From PRS1 sp965250265 (GTDB taxonomy: Bacteria > Bacteroidota > Bacteroidia > Flavobacteriales > Flavobacteriaceae), in the NCBI GenBank assembly GCA_965250265.1, contig CBDFNO010000011.1:62001-126000 (forward strand): 64,000 nt of DNA. Direction: 5' to 3'. The position numbers and the translations under genes are program-made. The notes below the pieces were generated by a model. The model saw only the letters and a program-made list of their open reading frames with translations, was not told where the DNA came from and did no database searches. Shown piece after piece: positions 17,712 through 26,431 of this stretch (its first letter is position 1; the number at the start of each line of letters is the position of its first letter).

Positions 17712-18983
17712 ATGGCAGTAGATTTACTACTAGGTTTACAATGGGGAGATGAAGGCAAAGGAAAAATTGTTGATGTTCTTACCTCCAACTACAATATTAT
17801 AGCAAGATTTCAAGGAGGTCCAAATGCTGGACATACACTTGTTTTTAATGGTATGAAACATGTTTTACATACAATTCCATCTGGAATATTTCATGATGAC
17901 ACTATAAATTTAGTAGGTAATGGCGTTGTTATAGATCCTGTGATTTTTAAAAACGAATTGAGTAAATTAGATGAGCAGCATATAGACTATACAAAATTAC
18001 TTCGTATTTCTCGTAAAGCACATCTTATTTTACCTACACATAGGTTACTGGATGCTGCAAGTGAAATTGCAAAAGGTAAAGCAAAAATTGGTTCTACTTT
18101 AAAAGGTATTGGCCCAACCTATATGGATAAAACAGGACGTAATGGAATTAGAGTTGGTGATTTAGAATTAGACAATTGGAAAGAAAAATATCGTGCTTTA
18201 GCTAATAAACATGAAAGGATGATAACCTTCTATAATGTAGATTTACAATATGAGTTAGAAGATTTAGAAATCGAATTTTTTAAAGCCATAGAAACTTTAA
18301 AAAAATTAACTTTTATAGATTCCGAAGAATACATACATCAATCATTAAAAGATGAAAAATCTATTTTAGCTGAAGGAGCACAAGGATCGCTACTAGATAT
18401 CGATTTTGGAACATATCCGTTTGTAACCTCATCTACTACCACAGCGGCAGGTGCTTGTACTGGTTTGGGCGTTGCACCTAATAAAATTGGAGATGTCTTC
18501 GGAATATTTAAAGCCTATACTACAAGGGTTGGATCTGGTCCTTTTCCAACCGAATTATTTGATGAGATAGGAGAAACCATGGGACTCGTTGGTAACGAAT
18601 TTGGTGCTACAACTGGTCGTCCTCGTCGTTGTGGATGGTTAGACCTCGTAGCTTTAAAGTATTCATGTCAAATTAATGGTGTAACACAATTAATGATGAT
18701 GAAAGGAGATGTGCTTTCTGGTTTTAAAACTTTAAAAGTGTGTACAGCATATAACTATAAAGGCGAAATTATCACGCATTTACCTTACAACATAGAAGCT
18801 GAAAACGTGACACCAGTTTATACTGAATTTGTAGGTTGGAGTGAAGATTTAACTAAAATGGAAGAAAACTCTCAACTTCCTAAAGAATTAAACAAATATA
18901 TAACCTTTTTAGAACAAGAGTTGGACATTCCAATTAGAATAGTTTCTGTAGGGCCTGATAGAAAACAAACAATTTTCAGATAA
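17712..18983 (+). CDS. purA: Adenylosuccinate synthetase
   Basis: The 423-residue length and sequence match PurA, which joins IMP and aspartate using GTP in the first committed step of AMP synthesis. The GTP-binding loop GLQWGDEGKGKIVD is at the N-terminus, followed by GGPNAGHT and the conserved TTTAAGACTG and GRPRRCGWLDLVAL segments. The ATG at 17712 is chosen because it places GLQWGDEGKGK at residue 8; an upstream TTG at 17502 would run through the fur-like gene. It begins 7 bases after the fur-like stop. Confidence 0.96.
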   Translation: MAVDLLLGLQWGDEGKGKIVDVLTSNYNIIARFQGGPNAGHTLVFNGMKHVLHTIPSGIFHDDTINLVGNGVVIDPVIFKNELSKLDEQHIDYTKLLRISRKAHLILPTHRLLDAASEIAKGKAKIGSTLKGIGPTYMDKTGRNGIRVGDLELDNWKEKYRALANKHERMITFYNVDLQYELEDLEIEFFKAIETLKKLTFIDSEEYIHQSLKDEKSILAEGAQGSLLDIDFGTYPFVTSSTTTAAGACTGLGVAPNKIGDVFGIFKAYTTRVGSGPFPTELFDEIGETMGLVGNEFGATTGRPRRCGWLDLVALKYSCQINGVTQLMMMKGDVLSGFKTLKVCTAYNYKGEIITHLPYNIEAENVTPVYTEFVGWSEDLTKMEENSQLPKELNKYITFLEQELDIPIRIVSVGPDRKQTIFR

Positions 18984-19085
18984 TATACTTAAATAGTTAA
19001 ATAGTGTAGGTTAAATATTTTATAACTCGCAATAAAAGAATAATATAATAGTTATTTTTACCACAAATATTCAATACTTAAACAC

Positions 19086-20888
19086 TTGAAACTGCACAAA
19101 ACCTTATATTTCTTAATATTTTTTGCATTACTTCTATCAAGTTCTATTTCTGCACAAGAAAAACGAAGAATTGATATTGACTATTCTCCATTTTTAACTA
19201 CAGACGAAGATAAATATCCAGGAGCTACTATTTTAACCAGAGATGATATGAGTCAGGTTATAATTTCTCATGATGGTGTTAAATTATGGTGCGATCAAGC
19301 TATCTATTATTCTAAAGAGGATTTTATAGAAGCTTATGGCAATGTACTTATTAAACAAGGAGATACCATAACTATGACTTCCAGTTATGTAGAGTATAGT
19401 GGTAAAACACAACTTGCGTTTGCCAGTGAAGATGTTGTGTTAACAGACCCTACTTCTGTAATCACCACAGATACATTATATTTTGATCGTGTTAAACAAG
19501 AAGCTTTTTACAAAAGCAAGGGAAAAGTGGTTAGAGATTCTTCGGGTACAATAACAAGTCAGATTGGGACATATTATATGAAAGCAAAAAAGTATCAATT
19601 TGTTAAAGATGTAAAACTGGTAAATCCAGATTATGTTATAAATTCAGATAAGTTAGATTTTTATTCTGAAACAGGGCACGCTTATATGTTTGGACCTACT
19701 ACTATTGTAGGTGAAACAAGTACTATTTACTGTGAGCGCGGTTTTTACGACACTAATAATGATGTTGGCTATTTTGTAAAAAAATCAAGAATAAATTACG
19801 ATAATCGCATCTTTGAAGGTGATAGTATGTATTATGATAGAAACCGAAGCTTTGCATCAGCAACCAACAATATTAAAGTAACAGACACTCTAAATAACTT
19901 TATTGTTAAAGGACATTATGCCGAAGTTTTTCGCGAAAAAGATTCTGTTTTTATTACCAAACGCGCTTTAGCTATAAGCGTTCAAGAGAATGATTCAATA
20001 TACATACATAGTGATACTATTAGAGTTACTGGTCCTGAAGAACATCGTATCACTAAAGCATTCTATAATGCCAAAATTTATAAATCAGATTTAAGTGGTA
20101 AAGCAGACTCCATTCACGTTGACCATAAAAGTGGACTCACTCAACTTGTAAATTTAAATCAGTTTTCTTCAAGTGAAGCCTTCACTACAAAACGTAATCC
20201 AATTCTGTGGAATATTGACAATCAAATTACAGGAGATTCTATACATTTAATTTCTAATCCCGAAACCGAAAAATTAGATTCTTTAAAAGTGTTTAATAAT
20301 GCCTTTGTTATAAGTAAAGATTCTCTTGGTACTGGTTATAATCAAATAAAAGGACAAAAATTATTTGGCTTATTTAATAAAGATAATGATTTATATAGTA
20401 TAGATATTATTAAAAATGCCGAGTCCATTTATTATTTAAGAAATGACAAAGACGAATTGGTTGGTATTGATAAATCTAAATCTGGCAAAATTAAAATTTG
20501 GATTACCAATAATAACATTGATGAAGTTAGAAAAATTAATCAAATTGATGGTGATACTTACCCTGAAGAGCAGTTTCCTGAAAAGGACCGTATTCTTCGA
20601 GGTTTTGATTGGCGTGATGAAGAGCGTCCATTAAGCGTCGAAGATTTATTTAAAGATGATCCTCCGCTAGTCCTTCCTATAATAAAAGGACTTGAAGATT
20701 ATATACCACAAAAAGACTTTTTTGATGATTCTTTAATTAAGCGTGTTGAAGAATCTAATAAAGAAGCTAAAACTTCAAAAAAAGAAAACAAAGCTGCTCG
20801 TAATATACCTAAAAATAAATTGAAGAAGTCAAAAGATAATTTAAGTATAAAAGATGAGAAGCTAAATCTCAAAAAAAAGAATAATTAA
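19086..20888 (+). CDS. OstA/LptA-like periplasmic protein
   Basis: The 600-residue protein has a signal peptide (KLHKTLYFLIFFALLLSSSISAQ) and an OstA-like beta-jellyroll built of repeated strands (VLIKQGDTITMTSSYVEYSG, SVITTDTLYFDRVKQEAFY). The C-terminus (residues 555-600) is lysine-rich and probably disordered. It likely takes part in lipopolysaccharide or lipid handling in the periplasm like LptA/LptD N-domains. Its start is a TTG; the first in-frame ATG would delete the signal peptide, so the TTG is accepted. The next gene's probable start overlaps its stop codon. Confidence 0.82.
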   Translation: MKLHKTLYFLIFFALLLSSSISAQEKRRIDIDYSPFLTTDEDKYPGATILTRDDMSQVIISHDGVKLWCDQAIYYSKEDFIEAYGNVLIKQGDTITMTSSYVEYSGKTQLAFASEDVVLTDPTSVITTDTLYFDRVKQEAFYKSKGKVVRDSSGTITSQIGTYYMKAKKYQFVKDVKLVNPDYVINSDKLDFYSETGHAYMFGPTTIVGETSTIYCERGFYDTNNDVGYFVKKSRINYDNRIFEGDSMYYDRNRSFASATNNIKVTDTLNNFIVKGHYAEVFREKDSVFITKRALAISVQENDSIYIHSDTIRVTGPEEHRITKAFYNAKIYKSDLSGKADSIHVDHKSGLTQLVNLNQFSSSEAFTTKRNPILWNIDNQITGDSIHLISNPETEKLDSLKVFNNAFVISKDSLGTGYNQIKGQKLFGLFNKDNDLYSIDIIKNAESIYYLRNDKDELVGIDKSKSGKIKIWITNNNIDEVRKINQIDGDTYPEEQFPEKDRILRGFDWRDEERPLSVEDLFKDDPPLVLPIIKGLEDYIPQKDFFDDSLIKRVEESNKEAKTSKKENKAARNIPKNKLKKSKDNLSIKDEKLNLKKKNN

Positions 20889-20937
20889 AACAGATTTTTT
20901 TAAATACCAGGCACAAACAACAGCACATCCTTTAGCA

Positions 20938-22065
20938 ATGCAAATCTCACATGCTGAAGGTAGCTATATTTATGACCAAAATAATAAACCTTATCTCGAT
21001 TTTGTTGCTGGTATTTCGGCATGCAGTTTAGGTCATAAACACCCAAAAGTAGTTGCTGCAGTTAAAGCTCAATTAGACGCCTATTTACATGTAATGGTTT
21101 ACGGTGAATATATACAAGAACCAGCAGTAAAACTAACCAAGTTATTAGCTCAACATTTACCCGCTCCATTAGAGAGTACCTATTTAACAAATTCAGGAAC
21201 TGAAGCGATAGAAGGTGCTTTAAAATTGGCTAGAAGATTTACTGGTCGTTCACAAATTATAGCAGCAAATAATGCTTATCATGGTAATACAATGGGTTCG
21301 ATGAGTGTTATGGGTTTTGAAGAACGCAAACAAGCTTTTCGACCATTAATTCCAGATGTTCATTTTATTGAGTTTAATAACGATGAATATTTAACGCAAA
21401 TTACGACAAAAACTGCTGCTGTTGTTTTAGAAACAATACAAGGTGGAGCTGGTTTTATTGTGCCAGAACAAAACTATTTACATAAAGTAAGACAACGTTG
21501 TAATGAAGTTGGTGCAATTTTAATATTAGACGAAATACAAACTGGCATAGGACGTACAGGGACCCTTTTCGGTTTTGAGCACTATAATTGTATTCCAGAT
21601 GTTGTAGTAACAGGAAAAGGTCTTGGTGGAGGGTTACCTATAGGAGCATTTACAGCTTCAAAAGAAATGATGGATTGTTTAATGAATAATCCTAAGTTAG
21701 GCCATATTACCACCTTTGGAGGTAATCCGGTAATTGCAGCTGCTGCACTTGCAACATTACAAGAAATTACAACAACCATTCTTATTGCAGGAATTACAGA
21801 AAAAGAAGCCATAATACGAAAACATTTAGTGCATCCTCTAATAAAAGAAATACGAGGTAAGGGTTTAATGCTTGCAGCAATAACACCTTCATCTGAAATC
21901 ACGAATCATGTGATTTTAAAATGCCAAGATGCAGGATTGATTCTATTCTGGTTACTATTTGAACCTCGTGCTATACGGATAACACCTCCATTAACCATTA
22001 CAAATGAAGATATTATAAAGGGCTGTAATATTATTAAAGAGGTGTTAAACAGCTTATCCAAATAG
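20938..22065 (+). CDS. Class III PLP-dependent aminotransferase
   Basis: From this ATG the protein has 375 residues. It shows the family's PLP fold: TNSGTEAIEGALKLARRF, ILDEIQTGIGRTG, the PLP-lysine K227 in VVTGKGLGGGLPIG, and HITTFGGNPV. It resembles acetylornithine/aspartate-family omega-aminotransferases; the substrate is unknown. The reading frame stays open upstream and encodes KTDFFKYQAQTTAHPLA, which looks like the normal N-terminus of Flavobacteriia homologues, but the only start there is ATT at 20884. The true start is probably that ATT, overlapping the stop of the OstA-like gene, so the two genes would be coupled. Confidence 0.88.
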   Translation: MQISHAEGSYIYDQNNKPYLDFVAGISACSLGHKHPKVVAAVKAQLDAYLHVMVYGEYIQEPAVKLTKLLAQHLPAPLESTYLTNSGTEAIEGALKLARRFTGRSQIIAANNAYHGNTMGSMSVMGFEERKQAFRPLIPDVHFIEFNNDEYLTQITTKTAAVVLETIQGGAGFIVPEQNYLHKVRQRCNEVGAILILDEIQTGIGRTGTLFGFEHYNCIPDVVVTGKGLGGGLPIGAFTASKEMMDCLMNNPKLGHITTFGGNPVIAAAALATLQEITTTILIAGITEKEAIIRKHLVHPLIKEIRGKGLMLAAITPSSEITNHVILKCQDAGLILFWLLFEPRAIRITPPLTITNEDIIKGCNIIKEVLNSLSK

Positions 22066-22169
22066 AATAATTGACTTAAATTTGACTGTTAATTATTTTG
22101 TTGAAAACATTGAAGAAAAAATAGCTAACATGGAAGATAGAATACTACATTTATTTCAGTGAACTATTA

Positions 22170-23573
22170 ATGTCTATGGAATATAGTCAGTACGACGACA
22201 ATAACAACTTATCGCTCTCAAAATTCGAATCTATGTTAAAAACAAACCATGTTTTGTTTTTCGATTCCAATGAATTTGAGAATATTATTCACCACTATTT
22301 CGAAATCGGAAAAATGGCTTTAGCAAAAAAAGCCATTAAATTAGGCTTAGAGCAACATCCTGCTTCTACTAACTTAAAATTATTTCAAGTAGAAGTATAT
22401 GTATTCGAAAATAAGTTAAAAATGGCTGACCAGCTTTTAAACAAGTTATATGAGATAGAGCCTGCAAATGAAGAAATTTATATCCAAAAAGCTAATATTT
22501 TATCCAAAAAAGACAATCACGAACAGGCAATAAGTGTTTTACATCAAGCTTTAGAATTCTCTGAAGACAATGCTGATATATTTTCTCTAATTGGTATGGA
22601 ATACTTGTTTTTAGATAAATTTGAAGATGCCAAATTGTATTTTTTAAAATGTTTAGAAACAGATTATGAAGATTATTCAGCACTCTACAATGTAATGTAT
22701 TGTTTCGAATTCTTAGAACAAAATAATGAAGCTATAGATTATTTAAACACCTATTTGGAAAAAAATCCTTATTGTGAAGTAGCCTGGCATCAACTTGGAA
22801 AGCAATATTTTAATACTAGAGAATATAATAAAGCAATAGCAGCTTTTGATTTTGCTATAATCTCCGACGATCTTTTTATTGGAGCTTACCTAGAAAAAGG
22901 AAAGGTTCTGGAAAAATTAAAACAATTTGATGAGGCTATAGAAAATTACAAAATTACTTTAGCAATTGACGATCCAACTTCTTTCGCACTATTGCGTATT
23001 GGACGCTGTTATGAAAAACTGTATCAAGATGATTTAGCAGTGCAACACTACTATAAAACAGTAGAGGAAGATCCGTTATTAGATAAAGGTTGGATAGCAA
23101 TAACAAACTTTTATAATAAAAACAAGAATTACCAGAAAGCTTTGTATTACATAAACAAAGCTATTAATATAGATTCTGAAAATGTCATCTATTGGAAGCT
23201 ATATGCACAAATAAATCAGCGATTAAATTTTCTAGAAGAAGCAGAACATGGGTATAAAAAAACATTAGAACTCGGTAATTATGAATTAGATACTTGGTTG
23301 GCTAGAGCAGACATTCTTATTAATTTAGGCGAATATGAAGCTGCTATTTTTAGCTTAATTCAAACAGCAGAATTCTATTCAGATAATGCTGAAGTTGAAT
23401 ACCGTTTGGCTGGAAGCTATTTTAAGAACAATCAATCGATCAAAGGACGTTTCCATCTTAAAAATGCACTTGATTTGGACAAAGACTATATTTTTATAAT
23501 CGAAGAATTATTTCCAACTGTTTTTAAGCGCAAATCAATTAAAGAAATAGTAGCAAAATTTAAAAAAGCTTAA
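22170..23573 (+). CDS. Cytoplasmic TPR-repeat protein
   Basis: The 467-residue protein has no signal peptide and consists of about ten tetratricopeptide repeats from residue 30 onward (for example WHQLGKQYFNTREYNKAIAAF and AYLEKGKVLEKLKQFDEAI). TPR arrays are protein-binding scaffolds; Bacteroidota carry this gene commonly but its partner is not known. The C-terminus is basic (FKRKSIKEIVAKFKKA). It lies between the aminotransferase and the DUF368 pair, all in the same direction. Confidence 0.85.
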   Translation: MSMEYSQYDDNNNLSLSKFESMLKTNHVLFFDSNEFENIIHHYFEIGKMALAKKAIKLGLEQHPASTNLKLFQVEVYVFENKLKMADQLLNKLYEIEPANEEIYIQKANILSKKDNHEQAISVLHQALEFSEDNADIFSLIGMEYLFLDKFEDAKLYFLKCLETDYEDYSALYNVMYCFEFLEQNNEAIDYLNTYLEKNPYCEVAWHQLGKQYFNTREYNKAIAAFDFAIISDDLFIGAYLEKGKVLEKLKQFDEAIENYKITLAIDDPTSFALLRIGRCYEKLYQDDLAVQHYYKTVEEDPLLDKGWIAITNFYNKNKNYQKALYYINKAINIDSENVIYWKLYAQINQRLNFLEEAEHGYKKTLELGNYELDTWLARADILINLGEYEAAIFSLIQTAEFYSDNAEVEYRLAGSYFKNNQSIKGRFHLKNALDLDKDYIFIIEELFPTVFKRKSIKEIVAKFKKA

Positions 23574-23615
23574 AACTAAAATTCCATATCTTTAACTCAC
23601 CTTAATTAGTAGCAA

Positions 23616-24584
23616 ATGCATAGACGATTTATCGATTATATTATCATTTCCCTTAAAGGAATAGCAATGGGAGCCGCAGATGTGGTTCCAGGTATTTCTG
23701 GTGGTACTATTGCTTTTATTTCTGGTATTTATGAAGAATTATTAGAAAGTATTGATAGTATAAATCTTGGCTTTTTTAAGATATGGAAACAAAAGGGTTT
23801 TAAAAGTGCTTGGATATCTATAAATGGTAATTTCTTATTATCACTTTTTTTAGGAATTGCCTTTAGTATTATTTCATTAGCTAAAGTAATTAAATGGCTT
23901 CTTTTAAATGAAGCTTTGTTGTTATGGTCTTTCTTTTTTGGATTGGTTTTAGCTAGTGTTTTCTATATAGGAAAACAAATAAACACTCGGAATATTTGGG
24001 CTATTGTTACGATAGTAATTACAACAATACTATCTTATTTTATAACAATAACAGAACCTTTTGTTTCGCCTGACAATAACCTTTATCTATTATTTTGTGG
24101 TTTTATTGGTATAATTGCTATGATTCTTCCTGGAGTTTCTGGAGCATTTATTTTATTAATACTTGGTGCTTACCAAACAGCAATTAATACAGTTGATGAT
24201 TTATTTCAGAGTATTATTGCATTAAACTTTGAACTTTTTAAAGCCGCCTTTATAAAATTCTTGATGTTGGCAATAGGTGCAGTTTTTGGAATTAAAGCCT
24301 TTTCTAAACTTCTAAATTTTATGTTTAAAAATTATAAAAACTTAACTTTAGCAATGTTAACTGGGTTTATGATTGGTTCTCTAAATAAAATTTGGCCTTG
24401 GAAAGAGACATTGTCTTGGAGAACTAATTCAAAAGGAGTAGAAGTTCCATTTCAAGAACAAAGTATTTCGCCATTTTCTTTTGAAGGTGATAATCAACTA
24501 GTTTTAGCTATAACTTTAATAGTATTTGGATTTTTAACTATTTTTATTTTAGAGAAATTAGGTTCAAAAAAAATTAACCACTAA
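23616..24584 (+). CDS. DUF368 (PopT-like) undecaprenyl-phosphate transporter, copy 1
   Basis: The 322-residue polytopic membrane protein has the DUF368 signature twice: GAADVVPGISGGTIAF near residue 20 and the related MILPGVSGAFILLILG in the middle. This reflects an internal inverted repeat. DUF368 proteins such as PopT are known to recycle the lipid carrier undecaprenyl phosphate across the inner membrane for cell-wall and envelope-glycan synthesis. A second copy follows 6 bases later, so they are co-transcribed. Confidence 0.9.
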   Translation: MHRRFIDYIIISLKGIAMGAADVVPGISGGTIAFISGIYEELLESIDSINLGFFKIWKQKGFKSAWISINGNFLLSLFLGIAFSIISLAKVIKWLLLNEALLLWSFFFGLVLASVFYIGKQINTRNIWAIVTIVITTILSYFITITEPFVSPDNNLYLLFCGFIGIIAMILPGVSGAFILLILGAYQTAINTVDDLFQSIIALNFELFKAAFIKFLMLAIGAVFGIKAFSKLLNFMFKNYKNLTLAMLTGFMIGSLNKIWPWKETLSWRTNSKGVEVPFQEQSISPFSFEGDNQLVLAITLIVFGFLTIFILEKLGSKKINH

Positions 24585-24590
24585 TCTCAA

Positions 24591-25610
24591 ATGCAAAGTA
24601 CAAGAACTTTTTTGGATAAAATTTTTCTCATCTTAAAAGGGTTAGGAATGGGAGCTGCTAATAAAGTGCCTGGTGTTTCAGGTGGTATTGTTGCTTTTGT
24701 AGCTGGTTTTTACGAAGAGTTTATTTATTCACTGCAAAAAATAAACGGAAAAGCATTCAAATTGTTGATTAATGGTCGCTTCTTAAGCTTCTTTCGTTAT
24801 ATAAATGGGCGTTTTTTAGGACTCTTATTTTCAGGAATGATTATTAGTTATTTTAGCGTTTCCAAAATTCTAGATTACTTTATTGCTCATTTCGAACTTT
24901 ATGTATGGAGTATTTTCTTCGGAATGATTATTGGCTCCATCTATTATATTAATAAAGATTTTAAAAATTGGAATATTAATACAGTTATTGGTTTGATTGT
25001 TGGAATAGCTATTGGAATAGGTATTAGTTTCTTGGATCCAGCAAAAGAAAATGACAATCTTTGGTTTGTGTTTTTTTGTGGTATTGTTAGTGTTTCAGGA
25101 ATGGCATTACCAGGCTTTTCTGGTTCATTTATACTAATTCTATTAGGAAATTATGTCTTGCTATTAGTAGATGCAGTTAATGCTCTTTATGATACTATTT
25201 ACGATATTTTTTCGGGTGATTTTAATTTTACTGAAAATCCGGCTCGTATAAGAATGTTAAAAGTGCTTAGTGTTTTTACATTAGGCTCTTTTGCAGGTTT
25301 AGTAACTTTTTCTCACTTTATTAATTACGTTTTAAAGCATTATAAAAATATAACTCTGTCTGTTATTATGGGTTTTATTATTGGTTCTCTTGGTGTTGTA
25401 TGGCCTTGGAAAAAAACCATTTATAAAACACTTGAAGACGGTTCTTATTTATTAGATTCAACTGGAGTGAAAGTGATAGAAAATTATAAACGCTTTATTC
25501 CAGAATTTTCTTCCGAATCATTTATAGCAATTGCCTATATTGTACTAGGAATATTATTTGTTTTAGCTTTAGAACGGTATGGGCAAAAAACAAGGAAAAT
25601 AAATGTCTAA
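24591..25610 (+). CDS. DUF368 (PopT-like) undecaprenyl-phosphate transporter, copy 2
   Basis: The 339-residue paralogue of the preceding gene has GAANKVPGVSGGIVAF near residue 20 and the second half-motif MALPGFSGSFILILLG. In copy 1 the first motif has D-V where this copy has N-K, so the two are clearly diverged rather than a recent duplication. They may form a heteromer or serve different lipid carriers; that is inference. Its last 8 bases overlap the start of aroE. Confidence 0.9.
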   Translation: MQSTRTFLDKIFLILKGLGMGAANKVPGVSGGIVAFVAGFYEEFIYSLQKINGKAFKLLINGRFLSFFRYINGRFLGLLFSGMIISYFSVSKILDYFIAHFELYVWSIFFGMIIGSIYYINKDFKNWNINTVIGLIVGIAIGIGISFLDPAKENDNLWFVFFCGIVSVSGMALPGFSGSFILILLGNYVLLLVDAVNALYDTIYDIFSGDFNFTENPARIRMLKVLSVFTLGSFAGLVTFSHFINYVLKHYKNITLSVIMGFIIGSLGVVWPWKKTIYKTLEDGSYLLDSTGVKVIENYKRFIPEFSSESFIAIAYIVLGILFVLALERYGQKTRKINV

Positions 25611-26340
25611 ATTTGGTCTCATAGGAAAAGATATTGGTTATTCATTTTCAAAATCATATTTTACAAATAAGTTTGAAAATGAAGACTTATTGCATACATA
25701 CCAAAACTTTGATATTGAATCTATTGATGGTTTTCTAGGTATTGTTAAGTCTACCAAAGAATTAAGAGGCTTAAATGTTACTATTCCTTATAAAGAAACT
25801 GTAATTCCTTTTTTAGACAAGTTAGATAAAAAATCTAAAGAAATTGGTGCAGTAAACACAATCGTAATTACAGAAAATGAAAATCTTATTGGCTACAATA
25901 CAGATTATTATGGATTTAAAAAATCTATAGAACCATATTTAAAAAAGAATCATAAAAAAGCCCTGATACTTGGTACAGGAGGAGCATCAAAAGCGATTGC
26001 TTATGCCTTAAAAAAATTGAGCATAGATTATTATTATGTTTCTAGAACATCTTCAAATAATTCAACATTTACTTACCAAACGCTTTCCGAAAAAATTATA
26101 AAAGACCATCACATTATTATTAATTGTACTCCACTTGGCACATATCCAAAAACCAATGCTTGTCCTCAAATTCCGTATGACGCAATAACAGAATCACATA
26201 TATTATACGATTTAATATATAATCCAGAGGAAACTAAGTTTTTAACGATAGGTAAACTTAAAGGTGCAAAAATTTGTAACGGATTAGAGATGTTAAAATT
26301 TCAAGCAGACAAAGCTTGGGATATTTGGCATGAGCAGTAA
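25603..26340 (+). CDS. aroE: Shikimate 5-dehydrogenase
   Basis: The 245-residue enzyme reduces 3-dehydroshikimate to shikimate with NADPH in aromatic amino-acid synthesis. The substrate-binding SFSKSYF, the catalytic lysine in NVTIPYKE, the GAVNTI segment and the NADP-loop LGTGGASKAIAYAL are all present, as is the closing NGLEMLKFQADKAW. It is slightly shorter than E. coli AroE, as is usual in Bacteroidota. Its start overlaps the end of the second DUF368 gene by 8 bases, showing translational coupling. Confidence 0.95.
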   Translation: MSKFGLIGKDIGYSFSKSYFTNKFENEDLLHTYQNFDIESIDGFLGIVKSTKELRGLNVTIPYKETVIPFLDKLDKKSKEIGAVNTIVITENENLIGYNTDYYGFKKSIEPYLKKNHKKALILGTGGASKAIAYALKKLSIDYYYVSRTSSNNSTFTYQTLSEKIIKDHHIIINCTPLGTYPKTNACPQIPYDAITESHILYDLIYNPEETKFLTIGKLKGAKICNGLEMLKFQADKAWDIWHEQ

Positions 26341-26431
26341 AGCCTTATAAATCCTCAATAACCTTTGCAATTTTAATTGTTAATATTATCTTTAACCGTT
26401 AAAGTGAAAGAGAACCTAAACATTGAAAGAC

